Below are positions 9,670 through 19,230 of a DNA stretch of 64,000 bases, one piece after another; the stretch's first letter is position 1; every line of letters begins with the position of its first letter. Below the pieces are notes generated by a model. It was given only the letters and a program-made list of their open reading frames with translations. It was not told where the DNA came from and did not search any database. A program made the translations under genes and the position numbers. Source of the DNA: Arthrobacter sp. zg-Y919 (GTDB taxonomy: Bacteria > Actinomycetota > Actinomycetes > Actinomycetales > Micrococcaceae); NCBI RefSeq assembly GCF_030142045.1, contig NZ_CP126242.1, positions 1,612,001 through 1,676,000 on the forward strand. Reading direction: 5' to 3'.

Positions 9670-10821
9670 CTACGGTATGAGGGCGGCGTCGGGCATGGCT
9701 GGCTGCGACGGCAGGCCATCCGGGTCCAGCAGGGAACGGATCTGGTCCTCGTAGGCACCAACCATGGCGGCGGCGCTGAAGCGGGCCGCGGATCTGCGCA
9801 CGCCGTCCCGGTCAATGCGCCGCGCCTCGGTGATGGCCGCAGCCAGGGCGTCCGGGCCAAGGCCCTCGGCCAGCCGGCCGCCGTCGGCGTCGATGATCTC
9901 CGGCATGGCCCCCAATGGCAGGGCAGCGACCGGGGTGCCGCATGCCATCGCCTCCAGGGCGGTGAGTCCGAACGGCTCGGACCAGACCGGCGAGGCAATG
10001 AAAACCTCGCCGGAGCCCAGGAAGCCAGCAAGGTTCCGGTGGTCAAGGTGGCCAACGTGATGGACTCCCCGGCCCAGGTGCGGGGCGACGCTGCGCTCAA
10101 AGTACTTTTCATCGCTGACCGGACCGGCGAAGTGCAGTTCCATGCCGGCCATCCGTGCGGCGTCGATGGCGATGTGCAGGCCCTTCTCGGGAGTAACGCG
10201 CCCGGCCCAGACTGCGGTGCCCGGGCGCCGGGGCGTGCCGGCGGGCCAGTCGGCCAGTCGGATGCCGTTGTGGATGACCTGGAGGTTCGGCAGATGAGCG
10301 GACCAGCCGGTTGCGTTGCGCGCTGAGACGCTGACGAAGCGGTGCAGGGGTGAAAGCGGCGCACGCCCGTCCTCGACGGCGTCGATAATCCAGGGCAGCG
10401 GCGGGGTGTGGAGGATGGTCAGCAGAGGAAGGTCCGCCAGCTCGAGATAGGGCAGCAGGCTTAACGAATTGTTCACCACGATGTCGAAGTCCCCCGTCCG
10501 CACAGCGGCGACGGCCCTGCCGAGAGCGTCGTCCAGCGTCTGCTGCTGGCGGCGCATCTGTTCCGGGGCCAGCCCGCGCTGAAATTCGAAGGACCGCCCA
10601 AGAACATCCACTACCCGGCCGCGGGACTCGGAGCCTGCCTTGCCGAAAAGCGTCACGTCGTGGCCACGCGAGGCGAACTCATCCGCCATCAACGACGTAT
10701 GCATTTCGAGCCCGCCCAGGAACGGGCTGGAAATCGGATGGTGGAGATGGGCCAGGATTGCTATGCGCAGTGGCTCCCCCTCCGCCGCGTGCCCCTGCGG
10801 CAGGGGGAAGTTCTGACTCAT
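9670..10821 (-). CDS. GT4 glycosyltransferase
   Basis: GT-B transferase of 383 residues. The N-terminus has IAILAHLHHPISSPFLGGLEMHT, the GGxE acceptor loop of GT4 enzymes. VSARNATGW and AVWAGRVTPEKGLHIAIDA mark the domain junction. EPFGLTALEAMACGTPVAALPLGAMPEII is the E-x7-E donor motif that holds the nucleotide sugar. ATG 10821 was preferred over upstream in-frame codons because conserved sequence begins there and the extension overlaps the thioesterase gene. It is the first gene of the pair with the GT1/28-like transferase. Its relatives build capsule, glycolipid or mycothiol-like glycosides; which one applies is open. Confidence 0.9.
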   Translation of the reverse strand: MSQNFPLPQGHAAEGEPLRIAILAHLHHPISSPFLGGLEMHTSLMADEFASRGHDVTLFGKAGSESRGRVVDVLGRSFEFQRGLAPEQMRRQQQTLDDALGRAVAAVRTGDFDIVVNNSLSLLPYLELADLPLLTILHTPPLPWIIDAVEDGRAPLSPLHRFVSVSARNATGWSAHLPNLQVIHNGIRLADWPAGTPRRPGTAVWAGRVTPEKGLHIAIDAARMAGMELHFAGPVSDEKYFERSVAPHLGRGVHHVGHLDHRNLAGFLGSGEVFIASPVWSEPFGLTALEAMACGTPVAALPLGAMPEIIDADGGRLAEGLGPDALAAAITEARRIDRDGVRRSAARFSAAAMVGAYEDQIRSLLDPDGLPSQPAMPDAALIP

Positions 10822-10897
10822 AAGAATAAGTATGCCTTGAATCCCTCCCCCGGACCGGAAAAGGTCCCGGGGGGGGCGGGCAGGCGCTGCGGCCGGA

Positions 10898-11347
10898 TCA
10901 GCCCGCGAAAGGCTCGGCGCCGAAAGGCACCGGAGGGATGTGGTGGGAAGGCAGCCGGTCCCGGTCGTAGCTGATGCTGGTGTAGCCGTGCGGGACGGGT
11001 TTGCCGTTCTCATCCAGGTTGACGAACACGATCTTGTCGATTGTCAGGATGCTGCGGCGGGTGATCATGTTGCGTACCTCGGCCTGCATGGTGAGGGAGG
11101 TTCGGCCGAACTTGGTGGCGGTGAGCCCCATTTCAATCAGGTCGCCCTGCACCGCGGAACTGACGAAGTTGATCTCCGACATGAATTTGGTGACCACCCG
11201 TCCGTTACCCATCTGCAGGATGGCGTACACGGTGGCTTCTTCGTCGATCCAGCGCAGCAGGCTGCCGCCGAACAGGGTTCCGTTGGCGTTCAGGTCTTCC
11301 GGCCGGACCCATTTGCGGGTATGGAAATTGATGTTCTCAAGGGGCAT
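10898..11347 (-). CDS. Acyl-CoA thioesterase, hotdog fold
   Basis: Small cytosolic thioesterase of 149 residues, predicted to hydrolyse acyl-CoA to free acid and CoA. LNANGTLFGGSLLRWIDEEA is the YciA/BFIT-type hotdog helix in which N-x-x-G-x-x-F-G-G and the following Asp form the active site. One hotdog domain fills the protein, so the enzyme should be a dimer of tetrameric hotdogs or similar. The ATG appears leaderless: a TAAGCT hexamer lies exactly six bases upstream, with no good ribosome site. It is not obviously linked to the adjacent glycosyltransferases. Confidence 0.88.
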   Translation of the reverse strand: MPLENINFHTRKWVRPEDLNANGTLFGGSLLRWIDEEATVYAILQMGNGRVVTKFMSEINFVSSAVQGDLIEMGLTATKFGRTSLTMQAEVRNMITRRSILTIDKIVFVNLDENGKPVPHGYTSISYDRDRLPSHHIPPVPFGAEPFAG

Positions 11348-11353
11348 ATCTTC

Positions 11354-11359
11354 AGCTTA
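11354..11359 (-). promoter_or_regulatory. -10 hexamer for leaderless thioesterase start
   Basis: TAAGCT on the minus strand is followed by six bases and then the ATG at 11347, the usual spacing for an actinobacterial leaderless transcript. Confidence 0.5.
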
Positions 11360-11462
11360 TCCACAGCCTTTCGGGCAATCCGTCCGTTCTGCGGATGCCT
11401 TGCTCACAGACCCCTGTTAGGTCCCTGACCCTGGCGTGATGCCGCTCCCTCCGGGCCTGGGC

Positions 11463-12239
11463 TCAGTCGGGTGCCTCATTGACGGTGTCGCCGAGGGCTG
11501 TGACATCGCCGTCCGCCGGGACCTGCAGCGCCTCGATGGTCCTGGATTCCACCAGGTCCGCGATAAGCGCGGCCGGGCCGCCTACCAGCGTTGAATCCAG
11601 GTCGATTTCCGTCGCGAGGAACCAGGCCGCGTCGGCCGGCCACAGCAGGTTCGGGCTCTGGAGTGGATCCCAGCCGTTCCGCTCCTGCCACCCCCTGCCG
11701 GCAAAGACGGAGAGGTCCGCCTGGAACAACAGGTAGCCGCGCAGGGGCAGCTGGAGCCGGGCAGCGGTGCCGCCGGCGTCGATGAAGGCGGCCTGCACGC
11801 TGCCCGTGACCCAGCCGTAGCCGTCCCACAGGCCCGCGGTGCACCTCTCCGGCGCCGGTGTGTGTGCGCCGAGGATACGGACCACCTCGGCCAGGGTCCC
11901 GGAAGGCATTGACCCCACCAGCGGGTCCTCATACTGCCACCCCGGCTCGTTCGAAACCGGATTGCGGTAACCGGCCAGGATGGACGCCCATTGCATCAGC
12001 GGGTGTGGAACCGCTCCGCGGACCTCGGCGAGTTCCTGCCAGCGCATGGTGCGGGAATCGACCGTCGCGGGACCGTCCTGCTGCCAGCCCATCAGCTGCG
12101 CGTGGATCGGATGGAAGATGCGCGCATATGCCTCGAACCCCTCCGGCACCGTGCCCGAGACGGTTCCCGCCTGGGCCAGCCGTCCGGCAATCCAGAGACC
12201 TGACTGCGGGTCGGCAAGCGGCCCCTCCAACCTCGTCAT
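11463..12239 (-). CDS. Conserved hypothetical protein
   Basis: A 258-residue soluble protein without signal peptide, membrane segment or motif I recognise. It is rich in tryptophan and proline (WQQDGPATVDSRTMRWQELAE, AGRGWQERNGWDPLQSP), with an acidic C-terminus. It reads as a globular actinobacterial protein of the kind annotated only as hypothetical. CATACT lies six bases before the ATG, so the transcript may be leaderless. It is followed on the same strand by the thioesterase after 115 bp. No function can be assigned. Confidence 0.75.
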   Translation of the reverse strand: MTRLEGPLADPQSGLWIAGRLAQAGTVSGTVPEGFEAYARIFHPIHAQLMGWQQDGPATVDSRTMRWQELAEVRGAVPHPLMQWASILAGYRNPVSNEPGWQYEDPLVGSMPSGTLAEVVRILGAHTPAPERCTAGLWDGYGWVTGSVQAAFIDAGGTAARLQLPLRGYLLFQADLSVFAGRGWQERNGWDPLQSPNLLWPADAAWFLATEIDLDSTLVGGPAALIADLVESRTIEALQVPADGDVTALGDTVNEAPD

Positions 12240-12253
12240 GCGGCCAGTATGCC

Positions 12254-13816
12254 CTACCCGGCTTCGCTGCGGGGGTGCCCGCGGTTAGCCGGACCCCCCG
12301 TCCAGTCGCCGGCCTGCAGGTCGCGGGCATCCACCGGCCCCTGGTCCAGCCGGAACGGCGGGTATTCGTCCCGCATCAGCGCCGTATACGCCAGCACCCG
12401 GTAGGCCCAGCGCCTCAGGCCCATGATGAAGTCGAAGAGCGGACGCGGGTAGCGCCCCGTGAACAGCAGCACCGCGGCGGCCACGAGGACCAAAAGGCCG
12501 ATCAGGGAAATGCCCGCCGTCCATCCCCCGACGGACTGCGGCCCTTCCGTCCAGTCGGTCCAGCCGGTCCCGTACACCGGGTCATCCCACCCGCCGCCGA
12601 CACTCCGCTCCCAGCCGCCGAACGGTCCCGCCTGCCGCACGACGACGTAGCCGCCGCCGGTGAAGGCGCCCACGATCAGCGCGTGCGGGATGACCAGCAG
12701 CCACCACTTCACCAGCACCAGCCCGCGGGAGAGCCGTTCGGGGTATGCGACGTCGAAGTCCGCCGGATAGTCCGTGCGCTCCAAGGTGAACGGCGGATAC
12801 CGGTCCGTACCGAGCACCTGGGTGGCATAGAACCCCACCCGCCAGCTCCAGCGGATCACCCCCACGTTGAAGTCGAACAGGGCCCGCGGATAACGGGCGG
12901 TGAACAGCACGGCGAAGCCGGCTATGACCGTCGCCACGCAGAACGCGGTCCACAGAAAAACGAGCAGGAAGTAATGCGGTACCGCCAGCAGCCACTTCAC
13001 CAGCCACAACCAGCGGGACAGCCCTGGGTCCAGCTCGCCGTAGAGCTTCGCCGGATAGGGCACGGGAACCGAGGCCGGGGCGGGAGCTGGACGAGGAGGC
13101 TTCGCGTAACCATAGGGGCCGTGCCCGCCCTCGGGCCCGGCATAACCGCCGGCCGGTCCTCCCGGCTGGTTCCGCCCGGTGAGGATGCCCGCGAGGATCA
13201 GTGCGGTTCCGCCAAGCACCAGGACTGCCGCGGCAATCAGCAGCGACCAGGCGAACGGCCCTACGAGGTCCGACCGGACGCCTGCCTGCAGCTCGGCCGT
13301 GACCTGCGGCGCGGCGTCGGCGTTCATCACGACGACGGTCCACTCGCCCTGCTGCAGGGGCCACTCAATCTCCCGGGTCCCGGTTCCGGCGGAGGATGCC
13401 GCCCAGAAGTCCTGCTCGCCCGGAGGCGCCGGTGTGGCTGTCCCGGGCAGCTCCCGGTAGTCCGCGGCAAACGGGTCGAACCTCACGTCCTCGAGCTCCG
13501 TATGGGCCACTCCGGCGAGATACCGTTCGACGTCGGCCTCCGGCCCGATCCCGAGGAACAACTCTCCATTGGGATTGGTTCCGCGCAGCTGCACCGAGGC
13601 CACGTTGTCCTCCGCGGTGACGCCGGGGCTGACCTCGATGCTTTCGCTGGTCATTGCGTAGGAGCCGACGCTGTAGGTCTCTTCCGGAACCGAGAGGTAG
13701 CCTCCGCGCTGGGCGGCCGCGAGGAGACCGAGAGCGGCTGCACCTGCGGCGGCACAGAGCCCGGCAAGGACCAGCAGGGAGCCGATGACGATCAGGATAA
13801 TTCTGCCTGGCTTCAT
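12254..13816 (-). CDS. DUF4389 multi-pass membrane protein
   Basis: Membrane protein of 520 residues. An N-terminal helix (about 5-30) anchors an extracytoplasmic domain of about 160 residues. A second helix follows (LLIAAAVLVLGGTALILAGIL), then a Gly/Pro/Tyr-rich cytosolic linker, then two DUF4389 repeats. Each repeat has the pattern RxLVLVKWxLxIPHxxLV and FTGRYPRxLFDFxxGxxRWxxRVxxY followed by YPPFxLD. DUF4389 has no settled biochemical role. The start ATG has GGAGGG upstream. It ends 14 bp before the start of the hypothetical gene on the same strand. Confidence 0.85.
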   Translation of the reverse strand: MKPGRIILIVIGSLLVLAGLCAAAGAAALGLLAAAQRGGYLSVPEETYSVGSYAMTSESIEVSPGVTAEDNVASVQLRGTNPNGELFLGIGPEADVERYLAGVAHTELEDVRFDPFAADYRELPGTATPAPPGEQDFWAASSAGTGTREIEWPLQQGEWTVVVMNADAAPQVTAELQAGVRSDLVGPFAWSLLIAAAVLVLGGTALILAGILTGRNQPGGPAGGYAGPEGGHGPYGYAKPPRPAPAPASVPVPYPAKLYGELDPGLSRWLWLVKWLLAVPHYFLLVFLWTAFCVATVIAGFAVLFTARYPRALFDFNVGVIRWSWRVGFYATQVLGTDRYPPFTLERTDYPADFDVAYPERLSRGLVLVKWWLLVIPHALIVGAFTGGGYVVVRQAGPFGGWERSVGGGWDDPVYGTGWTDWTEGPQSVGGWTAGISLIGLLVLVAAAVLLFTGRYPRPLFDFIMGLRRWAYRVLAYTALMRDEYPPFRLDQGPVDARDLQAGDWTGGPANRGHPRSEAG

Positions 13817-13853
13817 CGCAGTGCCCTCCGCTCGTGGACCCCCTTGGATAACG

Positions 13854-15254
13854 CTAGAAGTTAATCATGTGGCCGGTCAGTCCATGGAAGGCTTCCTGCA
13901 GCGCCTCACTCAGCGTGGGGTGGGTATGCACGTTGCGTGCTAGCTCGTGGGCAGTCAGGTCCCATTTCTGCGCCAGCGTCAGTTCAGGCAGCAGCTCGGA
14001 GACGTCCGGTCCAATGAGATGACCGCCCAGCAGCTCCAGATGCTCCTTGTCAGCTACGAGCTTCACGAAGCCCACCGGTTCGCCCAGGCCGTGCGCCTTG
14101 CCGTTGGCAGTGAACGGGAAGGTACTGACCACCACGTCGTGCCCTTCGTCGCGGGCCTGCTGTTCGGTGAGGCCGAAGCTTGCCACCTGAGGCTGGCAGA
14201 AGGTGGCCCGCGGCATCATGCGGTAGTCACCCAGCGGCAGGGTTTCCGCCTTGCCGATGGTTTCAGCCGCCACCACCCCCATGGCTTCAGCAACGTGGGC
14301 GAGCTGCAGCTTGGCAGTAATGTCGCCGATGGCGTAAATGTGCGGGACATTGGTGCGCATGTAGTCGTCAATGCCGATGGCACCGCGTTCGGTCAGCTGC
14401 ACCCCGGTCTTCTCCAGGCCGTAGCCCTCGGTGCGCGGGGCAAAGCCGATGGACATCATCACCCGGTCGGCCTCGATGCTGCCCTGCCGGCCGTCCTTGT
14501 CCGTGTAGGTCACGGTGACGGAAGACCCGTTGTCCTTGACCGTTTCCACCTTTGTGGAGGTGAGGATGGGAATACCGAGCTTCTTGTACTGCTTGGTGAT
14601 TTCCTTCGAGACGTCCGCGTCCTCGTTCGGCAGTGCCCGGTCCAGGAACTCGATGATGGTCACGTCCACACCGTAGCTGCGGTGCACGTAGCCGAACTCC
14701 ATGCCGATGGCACCGGCACCGACAATCACGATCTTCTTCGGCAGGTCCCGGTCCATGATCTGGGCCTCATACGTCACCACGTTCCGGCTCAGCTCGACGC
14801 CGGGCAGGAGGCGTACATAGGTACCGGTGGCGATGATCGCGTTGTCGAAGGTGAGGGTCTCGCTGCCGCCCCTGGACAGGTCCACCTCGAGCGTGTGGTC
14901 GTCGGCGAAGACGCCGTGGCCGTCGTATTCGGTGATCTTGTTTTTCTTCATCAGGAAGTGGACGCCCTTGACCCGGCCGTCAGCCACCTGGCGGCTGCGG
15001 TCAAAGGCAGCCCCGAAATCGAAGCTGACCTCGCCGGTCATTCCGAACGTCTTTGCCTGGTTGGTGAAAATCTGGGCCAGCTCCGCATTGCGCAGCAGTG
15101 CTTTGGAGGGAATGCAGCCCACGTTGAGGCAGACCCCGCCCCAGTACTTCTCCTCCACTATTGCTGTCTTCAAACCCAGCTGGGCCGCGCGGATGGCTGC
15201 CACATATCCGCCCGGTCCGGCTCCGAGGACCACGACGTCGTAATGTTCGCTCAT
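13854..15254 (-). CDS. lpdA: Dihydrolipoyl dehydrogenase
   Basis: FAD-dependent disulfide oxidoreductase of 466 residues, the E3 subunit that reoxidises dihydrolipoamide in 2-oxoacid dehydrogenase or glycine cleavage complexes using NAD+. [17 protein letters not shown] (11-27) binds [12 protein letters not shown] has the redox pair Cys42/Cys47, [10 protein letters not shown] binds NAD, YAIGDIT closes the FAD site, and [16 protein letters not shown] carries the C-terminal His-Glu pair. A TTG three codons upstream is possible, but AAGGAG is better spaced for the ATG chosen. No E1 or E2 gene is adjacent, so it probably serves several complexes. Confidence 0.97.
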   Translation of the reverse strand: MSEHYDVVVLGAGPGGYVAAIRAAQLGLKTAIVEEKYWGGVCLNVGCIPSKALLRNAELAQIFTNQAKTFGMTGEVSFDFGAAFDRSRQVADGRVKGVHFLMKKNKITEYDGHGVFADDHTLEVDLSRGGSETLTFDNAIIATGTYVRLLPGVELSRNVVTYEAQIMDRDLPKKIVIVGAGAIGMEFGYVHRSYGVDVTIIEFLDRALPNEDADVSKEITKQYKKLGIPILTSTKVETVKDNGSSVTVTYTDKDGRQGSIEADRVMMSIGFAPRTEGYGLEKTGVQLTERGAIGIDDYMRTNVPHIYAIGDITAKLQLAHVAEAMGVVAAETIGKAETLPLGDYRMMPRATFCQPQVASFGLTEQQARDEGHDVVVSTFPFTANGKAHGLGEPVGFVKLVADKEHLELLGGHLIGPDVSELLPELTLAQKWDLTAHELARNVHTHPTLSEALQEAFHGLTGHMINF

Positions 15255-15350
15255 GCTGTCCAACTCTCCTTGCCTGGGGGTGCGGGAAAATCAAAAGCCG
15301 GCTTAAGGCTCTCACGCAGCTGCCGCTGGCGGCACCCGTGCCGGGAAGGA

Positions 15351-16868
15351 TCAGATGTAGCCCCGGTAGCCGGACCAGGCAAGCCTGCGTTCCGGGAACG
15401 GATCGGAAACGATCCGGTCCAGTTTGTCGAAGACGCGGGTATGCCGGTGGAGTCCGTCGTATGCCGGCCAGTCGCTCCCGGGGTGGGAATGCCAGGCAAG
15501 GCTCAGCAGCGACCCCTGGTACCGGCGGGACAGTGCCTTGATTTCACCGGCACCGCCCAGCAGGGTCAGCGCCCGGGCAGTCCGGGTTTCGGTATCCCCG
15601 AACATCACGGGCACGTCGAAGGAGTGGGTGGCACCGAACCCCAGGAGGTTCATCATCGGCGTCGCATAGTCGTAGCGGTACATCCAGGTGGGAGCGACCA
15701 GCGAGTGTCCTTCGGCAACCATCTGGCTCGGATACCAGAACACCAGGTCGCCGCTGATGTCCACGGACCGTTGCCGGGACGGATATCCCGGATACGCGGC
15801 CACCACGCGGTCCCTGGCCTGCGGGTCGGTACCGGCGAACATCTTCTCGATCCGGACAACGGAGGACGGCAGGATATTGGAGATCTTCGCGAAGAGGGCA
15901 CCCTCCCGGGCCATGGTGCCCAGCACCAGGGGAACCGGGTTGGACTCCCCGGCAAGGAAGGCATCGACGGGATGCCGGGGCAGGAAGCCGCCGTCGATCA
16001 CCGGCGAGACACTGAGTGATCCTGGCTGTTTAACCGGACCGATCTTCGTGGTCAGTTTCCGGGTCGCATTGACCAGCTTCGCCGCGGGCATGGTGGTCAA
16101 TGCTTCCGCAGCATCGGCGGGCGGAACACCGAGAATCTCCAGCAGGTCCGCTGCCCACGCCGCGTGCAGGGCAGGAGAATAGGCGGCGGACGGCGCCGGA
16201 CTCTGCGCATAGGCCTGGTGGAACAGGTGCCGTGCAGACGGGACGCACATCAGCGACGTGACAGCGAGACCGCCGGCGGATTCGCCGAACAGGGTGACGT
16301 TGTGCGGGTCTCCCCCAAAGGCTTCGATGTTCTGCTGCACCCATTCCAGAGCGGCCACCTGGTCCCGCAGGCCCATATTGACGTCGAACGGACGCCCGGG
16401 CGTGGAGTACGCCCGGAAGTCCATAAAGCCCAGGGCGCCGATGCGGTAGTTCAGCGAAACATAGATGACTCCGCCGTCGCGGACGAGATTGGTGCCCCGG
16501 TATGTCGGCTCGGCGGAGGATCCCGAGCTGAACGCCCCGCCGTAGAGGTAGACCAGGACCGGCAGCAACCCGTCCGGGGGTTCCAGCGGGGCAGAGACGT
16601 TGAGGGTCAGGCAATCCTCATCCATGGCAACCCTGCGCCGGGTTCCGGTGAGGCTTGGTGCCTTGGACTGCGGCGGGACCGCACCAAAGGAACCGGCGTC
16701 GCGGATACCGGTCCAACTGCCGGGGGGCCGGGGTGCCCGGAGACGAAGTCCGCCGACCGGCGGGGCCGCATAGGGAATGCCGCGCCAGGTCCGGACCCCC
16801 GAATCAATGATTCCCTGCACAAGACCATTGCCGGTTTCAACCACGAGTGACGCAACGTCGATAGCCAC
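15351..16868 (-). CDS. Type-B carboxylesterase (paralogue 1)
   Basis: Alpha/beta hydrolase of 505 residues. VRTWRGIPYAAPPVG and DEDCLTLNVSAP are the N-terminal type-B signatures, VLVYLYGGAF forms the oxyanion hole, and the nucleophile elbow is TLFGESAGG. A C-terminal THSFDVPVMFG supplies the catalytic His region. No signal peptide is visible. The start is GTG (16866-16868). A clear paralogue of the same length and motif order lies at 20136-21653, so the pair arose by duplication. Bacterial members hydrolyse varied esters and carbamates; the natural substrate is unknown. Confidence 0.92.
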   Translation of the reverse strand: MAIDVASLVVETGNGLVQGIIDSGVRTWRGIPYAAPPVGGLRLRAPRPPGSWTGIRDAGSFGAVPPQSKAPSLTGTRRRVAMDEDCLTLNVSAPLEPPDGLLPVLVYLYGGAFSSGSSAEPTYRGTNLVRDGGVIYVSLNYRIGALGFMDFRAYSTPGRPFDVNMGLRDQVAALEWVQQNIEAFGGDPHNVTLFGESAGGLAVTSLMCVPSARHLFHQAYAQSPAPSAAYSPALHAAWAADLLEILGVPPADAAEALTTMPAAKLVNATRKLTTKIGPVKQPGSLSVSPVIDGGFLPRHPVDAFLAGESNPVPLVLGTMAREGALFAKISNILPSSVVRIEKMFAGTDPQARDRVVAAYPGYPSRQRSVDISGDLVFWYPSQMVAEGHSLVAPTWMYRYDYATPMMNLLGFGATHSFDVPVMFGDTETRTARALTLLGGAGEIKALSRRYQGSLLSLAWHSHPGSDWPAYDGLHRHTRVFDKLDRIVSDPFPERRLAWSGYRGYI

Positions 16869-17507
16869 GATGAACTCTTTTCGGCCGGGGAAGGACTCCC
16901 CCGCGACTACCTACGATAGGCGCGCCCCAAGGCCCCCACCAGATGCGGGGCCGGTTGCCGGCGGCCCGGCTTCAAGTTTCGAGCCAGCCGCTGTGTTGCG
17001 GGAGTTGTACCTTACGCGGCGGCGACAAGCCGGCGGCGTGACCCTGCGCTGCGGCGTCCGTGAACGGCACGGCCGGCGCCACTGGTCAGCCGGCGGTGCA
17101 GAACCGCTTCCCGGAGGCACAGGCCGGCAACTGCGGCGACGTTGAGGGCAATCTTTGTGCCGGTTGACCAATCGGTTCCCACACACAGCATCCAGACCAG
17201 GATCAGGACCGGCAGGTCCGCGGACCTCAGCGCCTTCACTTGGCGGTTCCGATGCGCCCGAACAGGCGGAAAGCGGTGCGCGCATGCGGCACCGGTGTTG
17301 CTCCGCGGCCACGGCGGCCGCCGTGTGCAGAGGCTGCGCTGCAGCCGAGGTTTCCAATCCATGGAGCCATGAGGACACTTCTTCCGTGAAATCGTCCGAG
17401 ACCTGCGTTCCGCACCTCCCAAGGATGCGGTACTGGGTACTTTTGTATCACATCCGGCGCGAAACAGGTGTGTCGGAGCCGGCCTTTGTCCGGGAAGCAG
17501 GCGTACC
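16869..17507. other. Gene-poor interval of about 640 bp
   Basis: Between the esterase start and the ABC-F stop there is no long convincing gene. Coding style in all frames is arginine/proline rich except for a short hydrophobic stretch on the minus strand (listed separately). No tRNA, hairpin with T run or repeat family was recognised. The tract may hold a decayed membrane-protein gene plus the esterase promoter. Confidence 0.5.
17012..17239 (-). CDS. Possible small membrane protein (75 aa), low support
   Basis: Starting at a GTG (17237-17239), this frame encodes DLPVLILVWMLCVGTDWSTG and KIALNVAAVAGLCLREAVL. These would be one or two membrane helices, followed by an arginine-rich tail. The GTG overlaps the TGA of a 44-codon frame upstream, which could be translational coupling or chance. 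The hydrophobic segment differs from the surrounding Arg/Pro-rich shadow translations, which is the only argument for it being real. It could equally be the remnant of a decayed membrane protein. Confidence 0.3.
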   Translation of the reverse strand: MKALRSADLPVLILVWMLCVGTDWSTGTKIALNVAAVAGLCLREAVLHRRLTSGAGRAVHGRRSAGSRRRLVAAA

Positions 17508-19145
17508 CTACCCCGCCTCGACCCTCCCGCCGGCCACTTTCCACCGGGTGTCGAGCCGTACGTTTTCCAGCAGGCGCCGGTCATGCGATACCAGCAGCAG
17601 GGCTCCTTCGTAGCTTTCCAACGCCTCCTCAAGCTGCTCGATGGCGGGCAGGTCCAAGTGGTTGGTGGGCTCGTCGAGGACCAGGAGGTTCACTCCCCGG
17701 GCCTTCAGCAGTGCCAGCGAAGCGCGGGTACGCTCCCCGGGAGACAGCGCATCGACACGGCTTCCAACCTGGTCGGCCTTGAGCCCGAACTTGGCCAGCA
17801 GGGTGCGGACCTCCGCGGACGAGAGGTCCGGAACGGCCGCCTCAAAGGCGTCCCCCAGCGGCAAATGGGCCGGGAGCTGGCCGCGGCCCTGGTCGATTTC
17901 CCCCACGGCCACAGAGGCGCCCAGGGAGGCGGTGCCGGCGTCGGGCACCTCACGCCCGAGCAGCAGCCGCAGCAGCGTGGACTTGCCGGCGCCGTTGGGG
18001 CCGGTGATGCCGATCCGTTCCCCGGCGTTCACCTGGACCGACACGGGTCCCAGCGTAAAACCGCCCTTGGTGAGGACGGCGTCGTTCAGGGTGGACACCA
18101 CTGAACTGGACCGGGGTGCGGATCCGATGCTCAGCTGCAGCTGCCACTCCTTGCGTGGTTCCTCCACCTCGTCCAGGCGGGCGATGCGTGATTCCATCTG
18201 GCGGACTTTCCGCGCCTGCTTTTCCGAAGACTCGGTGCTGGCCTTGCGCCGGATCTTGTCGTTGTCAGGATTCTTCTTCATGGCGTTGCGCACGCCCTGC
18301 GAACTCCATTCCCGGGTGGTCCGGGCACGGGAGACCAGATCCGCCTTCTTGTCCGCGAACTCGTCGTAAGCCTCCCGGGCATGCCGGCGGGCGACGGCGC
18401 GTTCCTCCAGATACGCCTCGTATCCGCCGTCGTAAACCGCCACGCTGTTCTGCGCCAGGTCCAGTTCCACCACGGTGGTCACGCAGCGGGCGAGGAATTC
18501 GCGGTCGTGGGACACCAGCACAACGCCGCCGCGCAGCCCGCGGACAAACTGTTCCAGGCGAGCCAGGCCGTCCAGGTCGAGGTCATTGGTGGGTTCGTCG
18601 AGCAGCACAATATCGAAGCGGCTCAGCAGCAGGGCGGCCAGCGCCACCCGGGCCGCCTGCCCGCCGGAGAGCCCCACCATCTCCATATCCATGCCAAGCT
18701 GCAGTCCGAGGTCCGCCAGCACGGCTGGAGCCCGGTCCTCGAGGTCGGCCGCACCGGAGGCAAGCCACCGGTCCAGTGCGGCAGCATAGGTGTCATCCGC
18801 TCCGGGAAGTCCGGAGCCCAGGGCTTCCGCCGCTGCTTCCATAGCCTCCGTGGCTGCCGCGGAACCGGTGCGCCGGGCCAGGTATCCGCCCACCGTCTCG
18901 CCGGCCAGCCGTTCGTGTTCCTGCGGCAGCCAGCCCACAAAGGCATCGGCCGGGGAAGTGCTGACCGTTCCGGCCTGCGGCTCCGCAGCTCCGGCAAGCA
19001 GCCGCAGCAGTGTCGATTTTCCGGCACCGTTGGCTCCCACCACGCCCACGACGTCGCCGGGCGCGACGGTCAGCGACAAATGTTCAAAGAGGGTGCGGTG
19101 CGCATGGCCGCCGGAGAGGTCCCGGGCGACGAGGGTTGCAGTCAT
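17508..19145 (-). CDS. ABC-F family ATPase
   Basis: Cytosolic duplicated ATPase of 545 residues without membrane segments. Domain 1 has GANGAGKST, LSGGQAARVALAALLL and LLDEPTNDLD. A charged alpha-helical linker follows (about 230-320; many Arg, Lys and Glu). Domain 2 has GPNGAGKST, LSPGERTRASLALL and LVLDEPTNHLD. ABC-F proteins act on the ribosome, either in translation quality control or as antibiotic-protection factors. The linker alone does not tell which. TAGAAT lies six bases before the ATG and GGAGGA directly abuts it, so a leaderless mRNA is likely. Confidence 0.93.
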   Translation of the reverse strand: MTATLVARDLSGGHAHRTLFEHLSLTVAPGDVVGVVGANGAGKSTLLRLLAGAAEPQAGTVSTSPADAFVGWLPQEHERLAGETVGGYLARRTGSAAATEAMEAAAEALGSGLPGADDTYAAALDRWLASGAADLEDRAPAVLADLGLQLGMDMEMVGLSGGQAARVALAALLLSRFDIVLLDEPTNDLDLDGLARLEQFVRGLRGGVVLVSHDREFLARCVTTVVELDLAQNSVAVYDGGYEAYLEERAVARRHAREAYDEFADKKADLVSRARTTREWSSQGVRNAMKKNPDNDKIRRKASTESSEKQARKVRQMESRIARLDEVEEPRKEWQLQLSIGSAPRSSSVVSTLNDAVLTKGGFTLGPVSVQVNAGERIGITGPNGAGKSTLLRLLLGREVPDAGTASLGASVAVGEIDQGRGQLPAHLPLGDAFEAAVPDLSSAEVRTLLAKFGLKADQVGSRVDALSPGERTRASLALLKARGVNLLVLDEPTNHLDLPAIEQLEEALESYEGALLLVSHDRRLLENVRLDTRWKVAGGRVEAG

Positions 19146-19151
19146 TCCTCC

Positions 19152-19157
19152 ATTCTA
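19152..19157 (-). promoter_or_regulatory. -10 hexamer for leaderless ABC-F start
   Basis: TAGAAT on the minus strand ends six bases before the ATG at 19145. The intervening GGAGGA touches the start codon and is too close to serve as a normal ribosome site. Confidence 0.5.
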
Positions 19158-19230
19158 TTTTGTGCCCGCCCCTGTTTTGGCCCGGCGGCCGGGCGGTAAG
19201 GTGGCATCCCCGCCGCACCAAAGGACGATC

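Noticed and set aside
15255..15263. TTG start for lpdA
   Set aside because: The AAGGAG ribosome site is only two bases from the TTG but well spaced from ATG 15254.
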